DNA of 64,000 bases from Pedobacter rhodius (GTDB lineage: Bacteria > Bacteroidota > Bacteroidia > Sphingobacteriales > Sphingobacteriaceae): the NCBI RefSeq assembly GCF_027213645.1, contig NZ_JAPWGL010000004.1, forward strand, positions 372,001 through 436,000. Direction: 5' to 3'. The notes under the pieces are model-generated. The model was not told the origin of the DNA, made no database searches, and saw only the letters and a program-made list of their open reading frames with translations. Numbering within the stretch: the stretch's first letter is position 1; the number at the start of each line of letters is the position of its first letter. Of the stretch, positions 25,493 to 36,039 are shown piece by piece. Position numbers and translations under genes: made by a program.

Positions 25493-26863
25493 TTACCGTT
25501 CATTTTGTGGTATCCCACTTGTCGAAGTTTCCTGAAAAGGAATCGGTAATACATAGCGCTTGTCGCCGGGCGCCAGTGTGTAAAGCGTACCCGACACCAT
25601 TCGCGATATTTTTTTTGCAAACCTTTGATCTTTATTCAGCCTTTTCAGGTCTCCCCAACGCAAGCCACGAAAGGCAAGCTCTTTTCTTCTTTCCTGTAGA
25701 ACAATGTTTAAAGCTTCATCTGCATTTGCCGCAACTAATGGCGTGTAAGTTCCCTTTACCCAACGGGTAACCAATAGCGTATTGAGTTCATTTATCGCAT
25801 CAGCAAAATTGCCGCTTCTGGCCAGGCACTCAGCATGGATCAGATACATTTCATCGACTGTTAAACCACCAAACAACTGCAACCTGGATCCCGTATAACG
25901 TCCTTTTACATAGTATGGCCCGCTTCCGGCAAAAAATATGCTTTTCCGGAGATCTTTGCTGGCATATAATTGATATAAATCGTCTGCAACAGTAGTTCTG
26001 GTGGACGAAGTAAATCCATAGGAAATCAATTTTTCATAAAAAATGATTTCAGGATTGTCATTTGCAGGCGAAGATGGAAAGGGATTTATTGCCGTCAGGC
26101 TCAGTTTATTATAATCAAGGAGCGAACGGTTGAGGGCAAGTGCGGAGGCTGCATAATTTTTTGCCTGCTCATAATTCTCCATGTTCAGGTAAATTCTGGC
26201 CAGCAAAGCGTTAACGGCCGCCCTTGATGGTCGGCTTTTATAGGCTGTTTGTACCGGTAACAGCTTTTCCGCATCCAGCAAATCCTTTAAAACCTGATCG
26301 TACACCTGCTGCACAGATCCTCTTCCTACTTTCTGGTTAACATCAGCGGTAAGTCGAATCGGAATGCCCAAATCTGTATTGGCTGTACTTTTGTCATAAC
26401 CCTTGGCGAAGAGCTGAACCAGGTTGTAAAATGCAAAAGCCCTGTGAAAAAGGGCATTTCCTTTTACTGCATTCCAGTTCGCTGATGAAGCAGCATCCTG
26501 TTTAACGGTTTCCAGGCCATCTAAAATGACGTTAGCATAAAAAACCTGCTGATAAGGAATATTCCAGTCGCTACAAGGCTGGTTTTCATAAATGTCTGTT
26601 GCCCAGGTATAGCTATTTTTTTGGATGGTAGTAGTGAATGAGGCAGCGGTGGCGTCTGTGACCTGAAAATCATCCGCTGAAATCTCCTGCAAAGCAGTTC
26701 CGGTATTAAAAATAGTAAGGTTGTCCATCAGGGCATTGAAATCTTCCAGTGTAGCAGGAACGAGCACAGCCTTATCCGGCTTTTTAGCCAGGAATTCTTT
26801 TTGACAAGACAGGAAAGAAAAACTTATTGTCAGCAAAATCGATATAAAAAATATTTTTTTCAT
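25493..26863 (-). CDS. SusD/RagB family lipoprotein, locus 1
   Basis: The 456-residue lipoprotein carries a lipobox ending in Cys20 (SFSFLSC), then the SusD architecture: an N-terminal TPR-rich region (NALFHRAFAFYNLVQLFAKG) and a C-terminal end with EMYLIHAECLARSGNFADAI, AFRGLRWGDLKRL and YVLPIPFQE. SusD proteins are outer-membrane surface lids that bind ligand and feed a SusC channel. It is 28 bases downstream of its SusC partner. No glycoside hydrolase is in this operon, so the ligand may not be a polysaccharide. Confidence 0.93.
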   Translation of the reverse strand: MKKIFFISILLTISFSFLSCQKEFLAKKPDKAVLVPATLEDFNALMDNLTIFNTGTALQEISADDFQVTDATAASFTTTIQKNSYTWATDIYENQPCSDWNIPYQQVFYANVILDGLETVKQDAASSANWNAVKGNALFHRAFAFYNLVQLFAKGYDKSTANTDLGIPIRLTADVNQKVGRGSVQQVYDQVLKDLLDAEKLLPVQTAYKSRPSRAAVNALLARIYLNMENYEQAKNYAASALALNRSLLDYNKLSLTAINPFPSSPANDNPEIIFYEKLISYGFTSSTRTTVADDLYQLYASKDLRKSIFFAGSGPYYVKGRYTGSRLQLFGGLTVDEMYLIHAECLARSGNFADAINELNTLLVTRWVKGTYTPLVAANADEALNIVLQERRKELAFRGLRWGDLKRLNKDQRFAKKISRMVSGTLYTLAPGDKRYVLPIPFQETSTSGIPQNER

Positions 26864-26891
26864 AAAATGTTAATTTTGGTCTAATTAATTT

Positions 26892-29800
26892 TTAAAAATC
26901 AGCTTTAATACCTGCTGCGACAGTTCTGACAGGTGTGTAATCAGCAGCAGGATAATCAGGATCGAAATGCGTTTTAGTAGCTTTCCAAATGATGCCGATG
27001 TTATTGGCATATACATAAACCTGCATTCTGCTGAATGGAAGGCGTGGAAATAAGTTCCTGCTGAACTCGTACGACAAGTTGATGTCCTGGATCCGGATGT
27101 TTGCAGCTTTTTGAACGGTTGCTAACGAATAATTGTAAAAGTCGTCCCTGGCGTTGTTTATCGCATCAGGTTGAGAAGGAACAGTGGTCGTCAACTCATC
27201 GCCCGGTTTCTGCCAACGCTCACCATAACGACCTTCGTAATAACCTCGCCCGGAAAGAACATTACTATAAAAGATGCCTGGTTGCCTGAAATAATAGCCA
27301 AAACGGTAACTGATATTTGCAGAAATTGCGAATTGCTTATAAGTAAAAGTGTTCCTTACCGCACCATAAGTGGTTGGCCTGGCAGGGCCATTGTATACAA
27401 TATTATCTGCAGTAGCAGAAGCTAATATCTGTGCGTAATCTTTGCTTACCCTGCCATCCAAATATCCCCGTGGCTCACCTGTTTGCGGGTCAAGTCCTGC
27501 CCATTCGTAGCTATAAAGCGCATAAAATGGTCTGCCTTCTAAGGGGTAAACTTCATTGTCAGCAGAGCTGACATAAAAATTTGCAGGTTGTTTCAATGTG
27601 TAATCAATCACTTTATCCTTTACATGGCTAAAAAAGAAACTGGTCTGCCATTTTAGTTCACCGGCCAGGTTTTGTGTATTTAATGTGAGGTCGATTCCCT
27701 TACCGCGCGTATTCGCGGTGTTGCCACGAAAGGTGGTTATACCGGTTGAAGGTGCATAGGGAATATCACCGATCAAGTCAAAGCCCCGTTTAAAATAAGG
27801 TTCAACGGTACCACTGATACGGTTATTTTTGCTTGCAAAATCCAGTCCGATATTAATAATACGCACACGCTCCCATCTCAGTTCAGGATTCGGCGGATTT
27901 ACGATTTGTGCATAAACGGTATTAATGGAATTACCGTTCAGGTATAGGGCAGTCGTGTAGGCAGAAAGACTTTTGTTTACATTACCATTGTAACCATACG
28001 TAAATCTAAGCTTCATATAGGGTAGCCAGTCTATTTTGTAAAAATCTTCCTTATTAATATTCCAGGCAACACCCGCTGAATACAGAGGTACCCCTTGCTG
28101 ATTACTTTTTACACCGAATAAATTACTCCTGTCGAGCCTGGCACTGGCTGATATGGTGTATTTGTCCAGGTAAGTATAAGCCGCATTAGAATAATAGGAA
28201 ATGTTCCGGTCAGTCAGATCGACCTGGCTGTTTTTGGAAGGTATGGTAGTTGAATATCCCGGAATAGCGTATTGCGGAAAAAGGCTGATATAATTTACCG
28301 GTAGCGCAGTAGCGTGGCTGTCATCATAACCATAAGAACGGTTACTGTTAGCCATTGTATGAAAATCGCGAATTTCATAGCCGGCTATTGCGGTCAAACT
28401 ATGCTTGTCCCTCCATTGGCGATTGAAATTCAGTTGTCCCCTTAAACTCTGACTGGTGGCCGTAGCATTATCCAGGTCGAGGATTGCGCCGCGTGGGATG
28501 CCATAAGTTAATTGTCCATTGGCATCAACTGTTGTAAAATTATTAATCAGATTCCTGGTATAATAGGTTTGCTGGCTTTGCAGATTACGCTGATTGGAAA
28601 TCGTCTGCCCATATTGGTACAATACTGATGCCGAAAGGTAAGGCATGATTTTATAGTTAACAGCGATATTCAGGCGGTAGTCGAGCGATTTTCGTGTTTT
28701 ATCCGCCAAACTGATTTCTTCCAGCGGTTTATAAGTCCAGTCTAATAAGCCTTGCTGCTTTGCATTCTGAATAAAGCTTTGCCTGTAATCGTGCGTCATC
28801 GCGAGCGGGTTCCCGGCAGCATCTGCAAGATTTGCATAAGGATATAATGAGATTCCGCTGCCCGTATTAAGGCCTATCAGGCTTGTGCCGGGATTATTTG
28901 CAGTGGTAATGCTTTGTGTATAATAAAACCCGGTGTTTACCTCCAGTTTTTTGTTCAGTAAGGATAAGGATTGTCCGGCATTCAGCGTATAACGACCGAA
29001 ACCGTTTGATACCAGGTTATCCCGGTTTTGATCATAACCTCCGGAGATATTAAATCGCTGATACTCATTTCCGCCACTGAGATTAAGGGCATATTGCTGG
29101 TTAACACTTTTTTGATAAAGGTAACCGCTGAAATCGTTACGTACATCATTCCCGGCTAGAGCGGCTATTTGCGCATTTGCCTGGCTGGCACCGATCTTTC
29201 CGTCTCTCTGGGCGATAAGCAATTCTACAACGGGTGTTATTGCCGGGTTGTTATAGCCTGTTTCCGCATTGACATAGAAACCTTTCTCAAATAGCTGCTT
29301 TTCTACACTTATAAAATCGGCAGATGACATTCGAGGCTGATAAAACAAATCCGGTTTTGCGCCGACCGTGGTATTGGCGTTAAAGCTGACTTTCAATTGC
29401 TGGTTATAGCTTCCTTTTTTAGTGGTAATCACAATCACACCATTGCCGGCACGCGATCCCCAAATGGAAGCCGCCGCGGCATCTTTCAATACTGAAATAC
29501 TTTCCACGTCATTTGGATTAATATTGCTGATGTCCCCGTCATAAGGGAAATTATCCAGCACGATTAGCGGGCTGGCATTGCCGTAAATTGTATTTTGCCC
29601 GCGAATACTAATGAGATTGGCTCCGGCGGATTTACCTTTGTTGAAAAGCAAACCCGGCGTAACATCTTCCAGTCTTTCCAGAAGATTGGTACTTACCCTG
29701 CGGTTAAGCAGCTTATTGTCGACCTGTACAAAAGAACCCGTTGCCCGTTCAGCAGGTATGGTTTGATAGCCGGTTGAAACCACTACTTCTGCCAATTGCG

Positions 29801-30110
29801 ACGTTGCGCTTTCCAGTACAATTATCAGCGGTTTGTTGGGAGCGGGAACATTTACTTCAGTCGGCCTGTAACCTATGTATGATACCTGTAATATAAGGCT
29901 TGCAGTACTTATTTTTAGCTGGAAATTTCCTGAACTGTCTGTTAACACGAATTGGCTGGCGCCTTTTACTCGGATGGTTGCACCATGTAGTGCAATCCGG
30001 CTATCAGCTGAAATAACTTTTCCCCTGATTTCCCTTATGGTTTGCTGAGCTGCTACGGGGAAAATGTAGAACGACAGCAGAATGGTATATAATAATGTTA
30101 TTTTCTTCAT
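26892..30110 (-). CDS. SusC/RagA TonB-dependent outer-membrane transporter, locus 1
   Basis: The 1072-residue protein starts with a signal peptide (ends FPVAAQ), then a carboxypeptidase-regulatory-like domain (IRGKVISADSRIALHGATIRV), a plug domain with LVVIDNFPYDG-like and ESISVLKDAAAASIWGSRAGNGVIVITT segments, and a 22-strand barrel to a terminal aromatic Phe (AAGIKADF). It imports a large ligand across the outer membrane using TonB energy. There is no STN domain, so sigma/anti-sigma signalling is not expected. It follows the TlpA-DUF3738 gene by 15 bases and precedes the SusD gene. Confidence 0.94.
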   Translation of the reverse strand: MKKITLLYTILLSFYIFPVAAQQTIREIRGKVISADSRIALHGATIRVKGASQFVLTDSSGNFQLKISTASLILQVSYIGYRPTEVNVPAPNKPLIIVLESATSQLAEVVVSTGYQTIPAERATGSFVQVDNKLLNRRVSTNLLERLEDVTPGLLFNKGKSAGANLISIRGQNTIYGNASPLIVLDNFPYDGDISNINPNDVESISVLKDAAAASIWGSRAGNGVIVITTKKGSYNQQLKVSFNANTTVGAKPDLFYQPRMSSADFISVEKQLFEKGFYVNAETGYNNPAITPVVELLIAQRDGKIGASQANAQIAALAGNDVRNDFSGYLYQKSVNQQYALNLSGGNEYQRFNISGGYDQNRDNLVSNGFGRYTLNAGQSLSLLNKKLEVNTGFYYTQSITTANNPGTSLIGLNTGSGISLYPYANLADAAGNPLAMTHDYRQSFIQNAKQQGLLDWTYKPLEEISLADKTRKSLDYRLNIAVNYKIMPYLSASVLYQYGQTISNQRNLQSQQTYYTRNLINNFTTVDANGQLTYGIPRGAILDLDNATATSQSLRGQLNFNRQWRDKHSLTAIAGYEIRDFHTMANSNRSYGYDDSHATALPVNYISLFPQYAIPGYSTTIPSKNSQVDLTDRNISYYSNAAYTYLDKYTISASARLDRSNLFGVKSNQQGVPLYSAGVAWNINKEDFYKIDWLPYMKLRFTYGYNGNVNKSLSAYTTALYLNGNSINTVYAQIVNPPNPELRWERVRIINIGLDFASKNNRISGTVEPYFKRGFDLIGDIPYAPSTGITTFRGNTANTRGKGIDLTLNTQNLAGELKWQTSFFFSHVKDKVIDYTLKQPANFYVSSADNEVYPLEGRPFYALYSYEWAGLDPQTGEPRGYLDGRVSKDYAQILASATADNIVYNGPARPTTYGAVRNTFTYKQFAISANISYRFGYYFRQPGIFYSNVLSGRGYYEGRYGERWQKPGDELTTTVPSQPDAINNARDDFYNYSLATVQKAANIRIQDINLSYEFSRNLFPRLPFSRMQVYVYANNIGIIWKATKTHFDPDYPAADYTPVRTVAAGIKADF

Positions 30111-30125
30111 GATTTAGTTTGAGGT

Positions 30126-31448
30126 TTATCGGTTGCGAATCACTAACATTTCTATGTCTGCCGGTTTTTCAACAAAGCGCAGATCATAGCGGGCCAGGGC
30201 TTTATTAACGTCATCCAGATTGCCCATATTAGCTGTTAGTTCCAAATCGGCCATAGCTTTATAGCCGGTTTCATCTATTAAGGGTAATGGATTCCCCTGT
30301 AGCGGCACCTGCATGCGGCTCAGAAATACAGATAAGTAACAGCTTTTGAATTTACCCCCGAAGCCATCGAGATAGGCAGATGGCACACCGCCTGCGGTGT
30401 GCAGTTTATCGGTAGTGGATGTGCGGACGAGCGCCAAACATTTTACTTTTCTTTTTTCCAGACCGATATGGTAATCAGAGAAGAAACTTTTTAACTGATC
30501 CTGCATCAGGGTATAGGCGTTATTCTTTAATTGCTCAGGAACCATTAACTCATAGCAATAACCCCGGCCCTGTTTAAGCCAGTCCAGAAAATCTATACTT
30601 GCTACCTTTTTAGGCTCCAGCTGTGCCGTGTCTGATACCTCAAGTAACATTTCTTTTCGTTCTTTTTTGTAGGCCAGCCTGAAGAGTTCCGGTATCGTCA
30701 GGTTACGTGCTGTTATACGTCTTACAGGTTCATTCATCTGAATTTCAACATCCTTGTACATGCCACGACCGGCGCCTGGTACATAACCCGAAAGTTGCGA
30801 ACGAAAGAGCCCTTCGCCTAAATCTGTTCCGGCAAAAAACAATGGTTCATCAGATTTATAAACTTTTTTTTCATCTTGTTTTACCCTTAAAGACAGGGAG
30901 CCTTCAGCTAACAGTTTTTCTATATTTTCTGCAGTAATAGGCTGTCTATCGGTAATGGCTTTTACAATGCCGTCGCCTCCAATCCAAACATAATGTGGTA
31001 AAGTCTGGTGCGGAAACAGCCGTGCCAATATGGTATCTCCGGTAACCATTGGAAGTGCTGGATATTTTCCGGTTTGTTTTTCCAGTTTCCGGTAAAAAGT
31101 GTTTACATCCTGATAAGATTGATAAGCTACCGGTAAAAACTGTACCCGGCCATCAAATTGCTGTTGTAAGGCTTCCATCTTTGGGTTCATTGCTATACAG
31201 GGTGCACACCAGGTTGCCCAGAAATCGAGGATGAGCATTTTTCCTTTAAAAGCAGAAAGTGGCAAAGCTGTACTTTTATCGTATGCTGGTAAGCCAGTTA
31301 TATTTTGTATAATTACATCGGGTACTTTCTGCCCTACCGTAATCCCTGTCCTGGTTAAAACAGGAGCCGTTTTTTGTATTGTTGTAACCTGCGATTGTAC
31401 CCTAAAAAAAGAGCATAGGAGTAGCAGGAAGCTTAATTTTAGCTTCAT
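30126..31448 (-). CDS. TlpA-like thioredoxin fused to a DUF3738 domain
   Basis: This 440-residue exported protein has a signal peptide (about 1-20), a TlpA/AhpC-type thioredoxin domain (about 35-180) with redox pair Cys81/Cys84 in FWATWCAPC, and a C-terminal half (about 225-440) that fits DUF3738. DUF3738 signs are the LTIPELFRLAYKKE start, a QLKSFFSDYHIGLEKRKVKC segment, PLIDETGYKAMADLEL and a terminal ADIEMLVIRN strand. The redox domain probably reduces or isomerises disulfides in the periplasm. It leads the SusC/SusD operon, an arrangement that is common in Pedobacter-like genomes. Confidence 0.85.
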   Translation of the reverse strand: MKLKLSFLLLLCSFFRVQSQVTTIQKTAPVLTRTGITVGQKVPDVIIQNITGLPAYDKSTALPLSAFKGKMLILDFWATWCAPCIAMNPKMEALQQQFDGRVQFLPVAYQSYQDVNTFYRKLEKQTGKYPALPMVTGDTILARLFPHQTLPHYVWIGGDGIVKAITDRQPITAENIEKLLAEGSLSLRVKQDEKKVYKSDEPLFFAGTDLGEGLFRSQLSGYVPGAGRGMYKDVEIQMNEPVRRITARNLTIPELFRLAYKKERKEMLLEVSDTAQLEPKKVASIDFLDWLKQGRGYCYELMVPEQLKNNAYTLMQDQLKSFFSDYHIGLEKRKVKCLALVRTSTTDKLHTAGGVPSAYLDGFGGKFKSCYLSVFLSRMQVPLQGNPLPLIDETGYKAMADLELTANMGNLDDVNKALARYDLRFVEKPADIEMLVIRNR

Positions 31449-32237
31449 TTTAATTTAGTTTAAACGTGAAAAAATCAGAAATTAAACTGTAAAGTGCTTT
31501 GCTTGAATTTTAAAGCCATCTATCTTGCCGTCTTTAATCCGTTTCTGAAGCAACACGAATACGGTTATTTTCATCTGCCAATGTTCTGCACCGATATCCG
31601 GCTCAAAAAACATTTTACCCATCTAATACGCGCCCTGGTAAAGTCTCTAAAAGCTTTACCTTATCAGTACTATGGGTTTATAAATGATTCCGGTTTTTTG
31701 GCAGGTGTTTTTCACAATTGAATCTTCCTGATTATGGATAGGAAGATGCATCAATTGATGGTTCCAGTGTTATCCGTATTCGTTATTGCCTAAGCTTAGG
31801 GCAAAATTCGACACTATTACAGCAAATATGGCTTCCGGCATTAACCTGTTAGATTACCAGTTGCCATGTTTACAATCAATCCGGGGCTTTGATAATATTT
31901 TTAATGGGATTTTGAAGGGGGAAAGGATTTACAGCTGGTCTTTTTTTGCAGCAGAATGCTTCTCTGTAAACACTAAATTTTGAGTTGGCGTTAACTTTGT
32001 TTTCCATTGTTATCTTAAATAATAAGCCTCTCCGACTTTTTTAATTAATTCACATTGTGTCTTTCCAGATAACCAAGGAATTATTTTAAAATAGTTAACC
32101 ATTTTTGGCCATGAGGCTTGTTAATTATATAAATTTTATTATTCCAGTCATTTATAAAATTTTAATAAATATAGTAATAATTTTTATATGTGTCAATACT
32201 GACACTTATAAAAATTCTAAATATCGGACTTTTCAGT
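31449..32237. other. Intergenic region, nothing recognised
   Basis: About 790 bases upstream of the TlpA operon and of an XRE gene. Two frames of 65-75 codons (31494-31721, 31786-31983) are open but their products resemble nothing I know; they could be decayed coding DNA. No inverted-repeat ends or transposase motifs are visible. Confidence 0.35.
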
Positions 32238-32462
32238 ATGAAGGAAAAGTTTGAAGAGCATTATAAAACAATTGGAAGAAACGTAAAAAAATTACGGAAT
32301 GCTCAAAAATTAACTCAATTAGAACTCGCAAATAAATGCAGTGTAAACAGGGAACAAATCAGCAGGATTGAGAATGCACGGAGAGATTATATGCATTCTA
32401 CCTTACTGGAAGTTTGTGAAGCCTTGGGCGTAAGCGTATTTGAAATAATGAAACTGCAATAA
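32238..32462 (+). CDS. XRE-family helix-turn-helix regulator
   Basis: From the ATG at 32238 this 74-residue protein is one Cro/C1-type domain: IGRNVKKLRNAQKLTQLELA, then CSVNREQISRIENARRDY for the recognition helix, and LLEVCEALGVSVFEIMKL at the end. The frame extends 16 codons further upstream, but the domain begins at the internal Met. It binds DNA as a dimer in related proteins. It stands alone; no toxin or restriction gene is next to it. Confidence 0.83.
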   Translation: MKEKFEEHYKTIGRNVKKLRNAQKLTQLELANKCSVNREQISRIENARRDYMHSTLLEVCEALGVSVFEIMKLQ

Positions 32463-32962
32463 AACCAGGTGTTTTTCGGATAAACATAATTTGTTGCACG
32501 CCTGTAACCATTGTTTATATCAGTTCCGACCAATAACGAACAGCAAAACGCGAAAAAGGAAAAATTTGTATTTCATAATTTTCGATTTTAAACGAAACAC
32601 CTATTGTATTTATAGTTTGTCTTAACTGTAATTTTTATACCGGTAAATTCAATGCAGCTATGAAAGTTCAGGTTTTTGATGAAGAATAACCTGTAATTCT
32701 TTTTTTCTGTCAGATAAACAATGATTATGGTTTTGTCGTTGGCAGATCTGCAATGTTTTTGAATAAAGGCTAAGAATAAACGATTGCTTTTAACTTTAAC
32801 TGATATACGATTCCATACATTATAGACTGTAATGGCTACATTTTTACAGACATTATCTGAAGGCCATACTAAAATTTAAATTACCTGATTGTCTAAGTAA
32901 TTTAAATATTTTTAACATTTTTTTAATAAACTAATGATGCTTTTTACTGTTAGTTATGTATT
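32463..32962. other. Intergenic region, nothing recognised
   Basis: About 500 very AT-rich bases without an open frame of note, RNA gene or strong hairpin. Confidence 0.45.
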
Positions 32963-33214
32963 ATGAATAAGATACAAACGGAACTTTCTGTATTTTTAAG
33001 AAAGGTAAAAGGTTTAAGGGGATATGGTGATATGGACTCTTATAAATACGTAAAAAAATTAGAAGACCTTGGCCACAAAAACGAATATGAACTTAATAAA
33101 ATAATACAGGGTTTCTCTACCCCGGAAACTTATAATGGCGCAAAAAGTGCTTTAATTCAACAAATTGAAAAAGAGATAGCAGATAATTATGCAAACGATT
33201 CAGATTGTATATAG
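32963..33214 (+). CDS. Hypothetical protein, 83 residues
   Basis: A small, charged, mainly helical protein starting MNKIQTELSVFLRKVKGLRG and ending in an acidic tail with a single Cys. No signal peptide or recognised motif. Coding is supported by composition, an ATG start and a complete frame in otherwise stop-rich DNA. Function unknown. Confidence 0.45.
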   Translation: MNKIQTELSVFLRKVKGLRGYGDMDSYKYVKKLEDLGHKNEYELNKIIQGFSTPETYNGAKSALIQQIEKEIADNYANDSDCI

Positions 33215-33298
33215 TGCCAGGCACTGTCGATTTTGCATTAAGCACGATTAAAAAAATTTAATTTTATTCCTCTAAAAAAATAAGCCTTTAATACAGAT

Positions 33299-33445
33299 TT
33301 ATTTTTTCGGACTTCTGATTTTTTTGTAAGCTTTAACAAAGCTCTCTATAAGTTCGCTGAAATATTTTTCTGATAAAACGGGTTTGGACTTAACACGCTG
33401 ATATTGTCTGAGTTTATCTAAAAACTTTTGATCTAACCTTTTCAT
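33299..33445 (-). CDS. Small basic hypothetical peptide (48 residues)
   Basis: Read directly from the minus strand: ATG at 33445, TAA at 33299-33301. The product is Lys/Arg-rich, predicted helical, and ends IRSPKK. No signal peptide, no Cys. It lies between a convergent small gene and the MASE3 kinase gene on the same strand. It may be a genuine short protein, but composition is the only support. Confidence 0.35.
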   Translation of the reverse strand: MKRLDQKFLDKLRQYQRVKSKPVLSEKYFSELIESFVKAYKKIRSPKK

Positions 33446-33591
33446 AAATTTTTATCTGTTGTTACGGTAAGCCTTTCCATTAGAACAACAACAATAGCCG
33501 GCAATGGTTCTAATTAATCAAATAAACCTTCAATTACCCGCTGAAATCTATAATGAATTATGAAATACGGTATGGATTAAACAATATGGAA

Positions 33592-35430
33592 TTAATTGGC
33601 TGGCAGTAATAAAAAGAAAGTTGTGCCTACACCCAATTCACTTTCCAGGTAGATGGTACCATTATTGAGCTCTGCAAATTCACGGCAGAGGACAAGGCCA
33701 AGACCTGTACCAACTTCTGCTGCAGTTCCCGGAGAAGAAAAAGTATTCGTTAGCTCAAGTAATTTACCTTTATGCTCTTCACTAATGCCTGTACCACAAT
33801 CGTGAACCGATATTTTTACCACGCTGTTATTTTGCTCGGCTTTTATGTGTACTTCATTTCCCGGAAAACTAAATTTTATCGCATTCGAAATCAGGTTTCG
33901 CAGAATTGTGGCAGACATTTGATTGTCAGCCAGTAAAGTTAATCCCGGCCTCGTGTCAATTTTAATCAGGATATCTTTTGCCTGTGCCTGCGGAGTACAG
34001 TGTTTTTTTACGCTTTCCAAAAGAAGATCCAGGTTTACGGATTCTAACCTGGCCTTAAGCAATCCGCTTTGTACCCGCGACCAGCTCAACAAATTTTCTA
34101 AAAGTGTATAAACTAATTTCGCCGATTCATTCATTCTTTGTGCCATATGCCCAATTTTTTCAGGGCCTAAACGGTCCGCGTTATTGGCAATTAATTCACT
34201 ATATGAAATTAATGAGGTGAACGGATTTTTTAAATCGTGCGCAATTACAGAGAACAATTTATCTTTGGTGTGGTTAATCAACTGAAGTTGCTTTTCGGTA
34301 TGCTTCAATGCACTAATATCCTGACATATCACTAAAAAAGTATTACCAATACCATTGGCGCCATATTCCGGAATAACCTGAATAGAATAAAATTTTTCAT
34401 TATCGCCGTTTTTTTGTTGATAGTTGGTTTGCTGAATAACACCGGTATCCTTGGCCCGGATAATCCTGGGGATGATTGCCTGTTCTAAACCATCACCTTT
34501 CGCAAAAATTAATGCATTTTCCTGGCTGGTCAACTCATCTGCGACAACAACTTTATTGCTGTAAATACATTTAAATTCCCGGTCAAAACGTAAAATTAAA
34601 CCGGGCAGGTTCTCTGCCAGGGTCCGGTATTTCTCTTCATTTTCTTTCAGATTTTTAAAAATAAAATCCGTCGGTTTAACAAAACCTGTTTCAACGTTTG
34701 CCTTATAAATGAGAAAAAATGCTATCAATTTACCGTAATGACCCATTTCATTTACCGGACCATAAATAGAAATATAGGTTGCAAAACAGCATTCACTTAA
34801 AATGGTAAATATAACGGATGCCAGCAGCAAGCGGTAAACAGTGGGGCTGAAATGCAACCGTTTTTTTATGAGCAGAAAAGCACAAAGCAGCAGAATGGCA
34901 ATTATTACATATTCTCCAAATATTTTAAATGGAGTTTGCCCAACGCCATCAATAAAGCATACCGGAAATACCTGCCAGATAAGTATTAAAAAAATAATTA
35001 ACAGGGTTGTAAAAAAATAGGCTATAAAAATTAAGTCAGTATTAATTTTTTTGGTCCGCTCTATTAAAGTAAAACCTGCAAGCAACGTTACGGCTTCCAG
35101 AAAACGGGTAGATACCCAGAATTGATTAGCCGGGTGACCTTGCAAAGGGATGATGTTCATACCTTTATAGGTAAGGGTATGCAACAGATCGAGCGCGCCA
35201 ATAAAAATATAGGAAATACCCACCAGGTGAAGGTATTTATTGTCCTGCATGTAACGCGAATTCCAGGCTACAATGAACACCGCAAAAGCAATAACGATTG
35301 AAAACAATTCTACCAGGGTGTGAAAAAGTATGTAGCCATACTGTTTGCTGAATTGAAATAACAGCACTAGAAAAGCAACAACAAATATCGTACGATAATT
35401 AGCCTTAAAAAAATTAAGAAATCTGGACAA
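33592..35430 (-). CDS. MASE3/PAS sensor histidine kinase
   Basis: This 612-residue membrane kinase begins with a MASE3 sensor (about 1-250) of seven to eight transmembrane segments, with the typical LVGISYIFIGALDLLHTLTYKGM and QFWVSTRFLEAVTLL segments. A PAS domain (about 265-380) follows, then HisKA with the phospho-acceptor His in FSVIAHDLKNP and a HATPase domain with NLISNAIKF, DCGTGIS and GTGLGL boxes. All catalytic motifs are intact. The signal sensed by MASE3 is unknown. No response regulator is adjacent, so it is an orphan kinase. Confidence 0.88.
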   Translation of the reverse strand: MSRFLNFFKANYRTIFVVAFLVLLFQFSKQYGYILFHTLVELFSIVIAFAVFIVAWNSRYMQDNKYLHLVGISYIFIGALDLLHTLTYKGMNIIPLQGHPANQFWVSTRFLEAVTLLAGFTLIERTKKINTDLIFIAYFFTTLLIIFLILIWQVFPVCFIDGVGQTPFKIFGEYVIIAILLLCAFLLIKKRLHFSPTVYRLLLASVIFTILSECCFATYISIYGPVNEMGHYGKLIAFFLIYKANVETGFVKPTDFIFKNLKENEEKYRTLAENLPGLILRFDREFKCIYSNKVVVADELTSQENALIFAKGDGLEQAIIPRIIRAKDTGVIQQTNYQQKNGDNEKFYSIQVIPEYGANGIGNTFLVICQDISALKHTEKQLQLINHTKDKLFSVIAHDLKNPFTSLISYSELIANNADRLGPEKIGHMAQRMNESAKLVYTLLENLLSWSRVQSGLLKARLESVNLDLLLESVKKHCTPQAQAKDILIKIDTRPGLTLLADNQMSATILRNLISNAIKFSFPGNEVHIKAEQNNSVVKISVHDCGTGISEEHKGKLLELTNTFSSPGTAAEVGTGLGLVLCREFAELNNGTIYLESELGVGTTFFLLLPAN

Positions 35431-36039
35431 TAACGGAAAATGATTTGCGCTAATCTACAAATTTAATTTGCATAAATAAACTAGCCTTTGACTTTTACAA
35501 ATGATCTTACAAAGTACTCATTCAGTCTGTTGTGCTAAATATTATACCACAATTGCAGCGTTAATCAAAAAGTGCTACCCCTGCCAATTTGAGCTTTCGT
35601 ACTAATTTTTCCTCAATCTCACCAAATCTGGTGCGCATTTTCATAAAGACTAAATCCCGTTGCAACTAATACGCTAACAGCTGTTTAAGTAGTTGAGCAG
35701 CACTTTAAAAAACGAAAATAAATGATTACGGCCCAAACATTATTAATTTTAATTTGTAAAAGCAATAAGAAAAATATAAAAGCGTACCGCCTTGCGGATG
35801 TAAAACCTACAAATCATAAATTATGAATAATAGTCTGTTCTCGCTAATAAACGAAGAGCATTTCGAAATGGCTGACGCCTTTATCTTTGCCAGAAATGCT
35901 GATAAACCGATGCCAAATACTTTGGTTGAAGTGTTCTGTTTTACTAATGGACTCAATTCTTTTCATAATTAATTAACAAATCTTCCAGCTTACCTTTTTC
36001 AGAGCAAGGAAGCTATTAACGTTCAACATAGAAATAGAA
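35431..36039. other. Intergenic region with a possible 49-residue ORF
   Basis: About 600 bases between divergent genes. A frame at 35823-35972 (plus strand) starts ATG and encodes 49 residues beginning MNNSLFSLINEEHFEMADAF; it has normal amino-acid composition but no recognised family and may be a gene remnant or a short protein. No other structure seen. Confidence 0.3.

Noticed and set aside
31494..31983. Two ORFs of 75 and 65 codons as remnants of a transposase
   Set aside because: No DDE-type or HTH motif and no terminal inverted repeats could be found, so I left them as unassigned.
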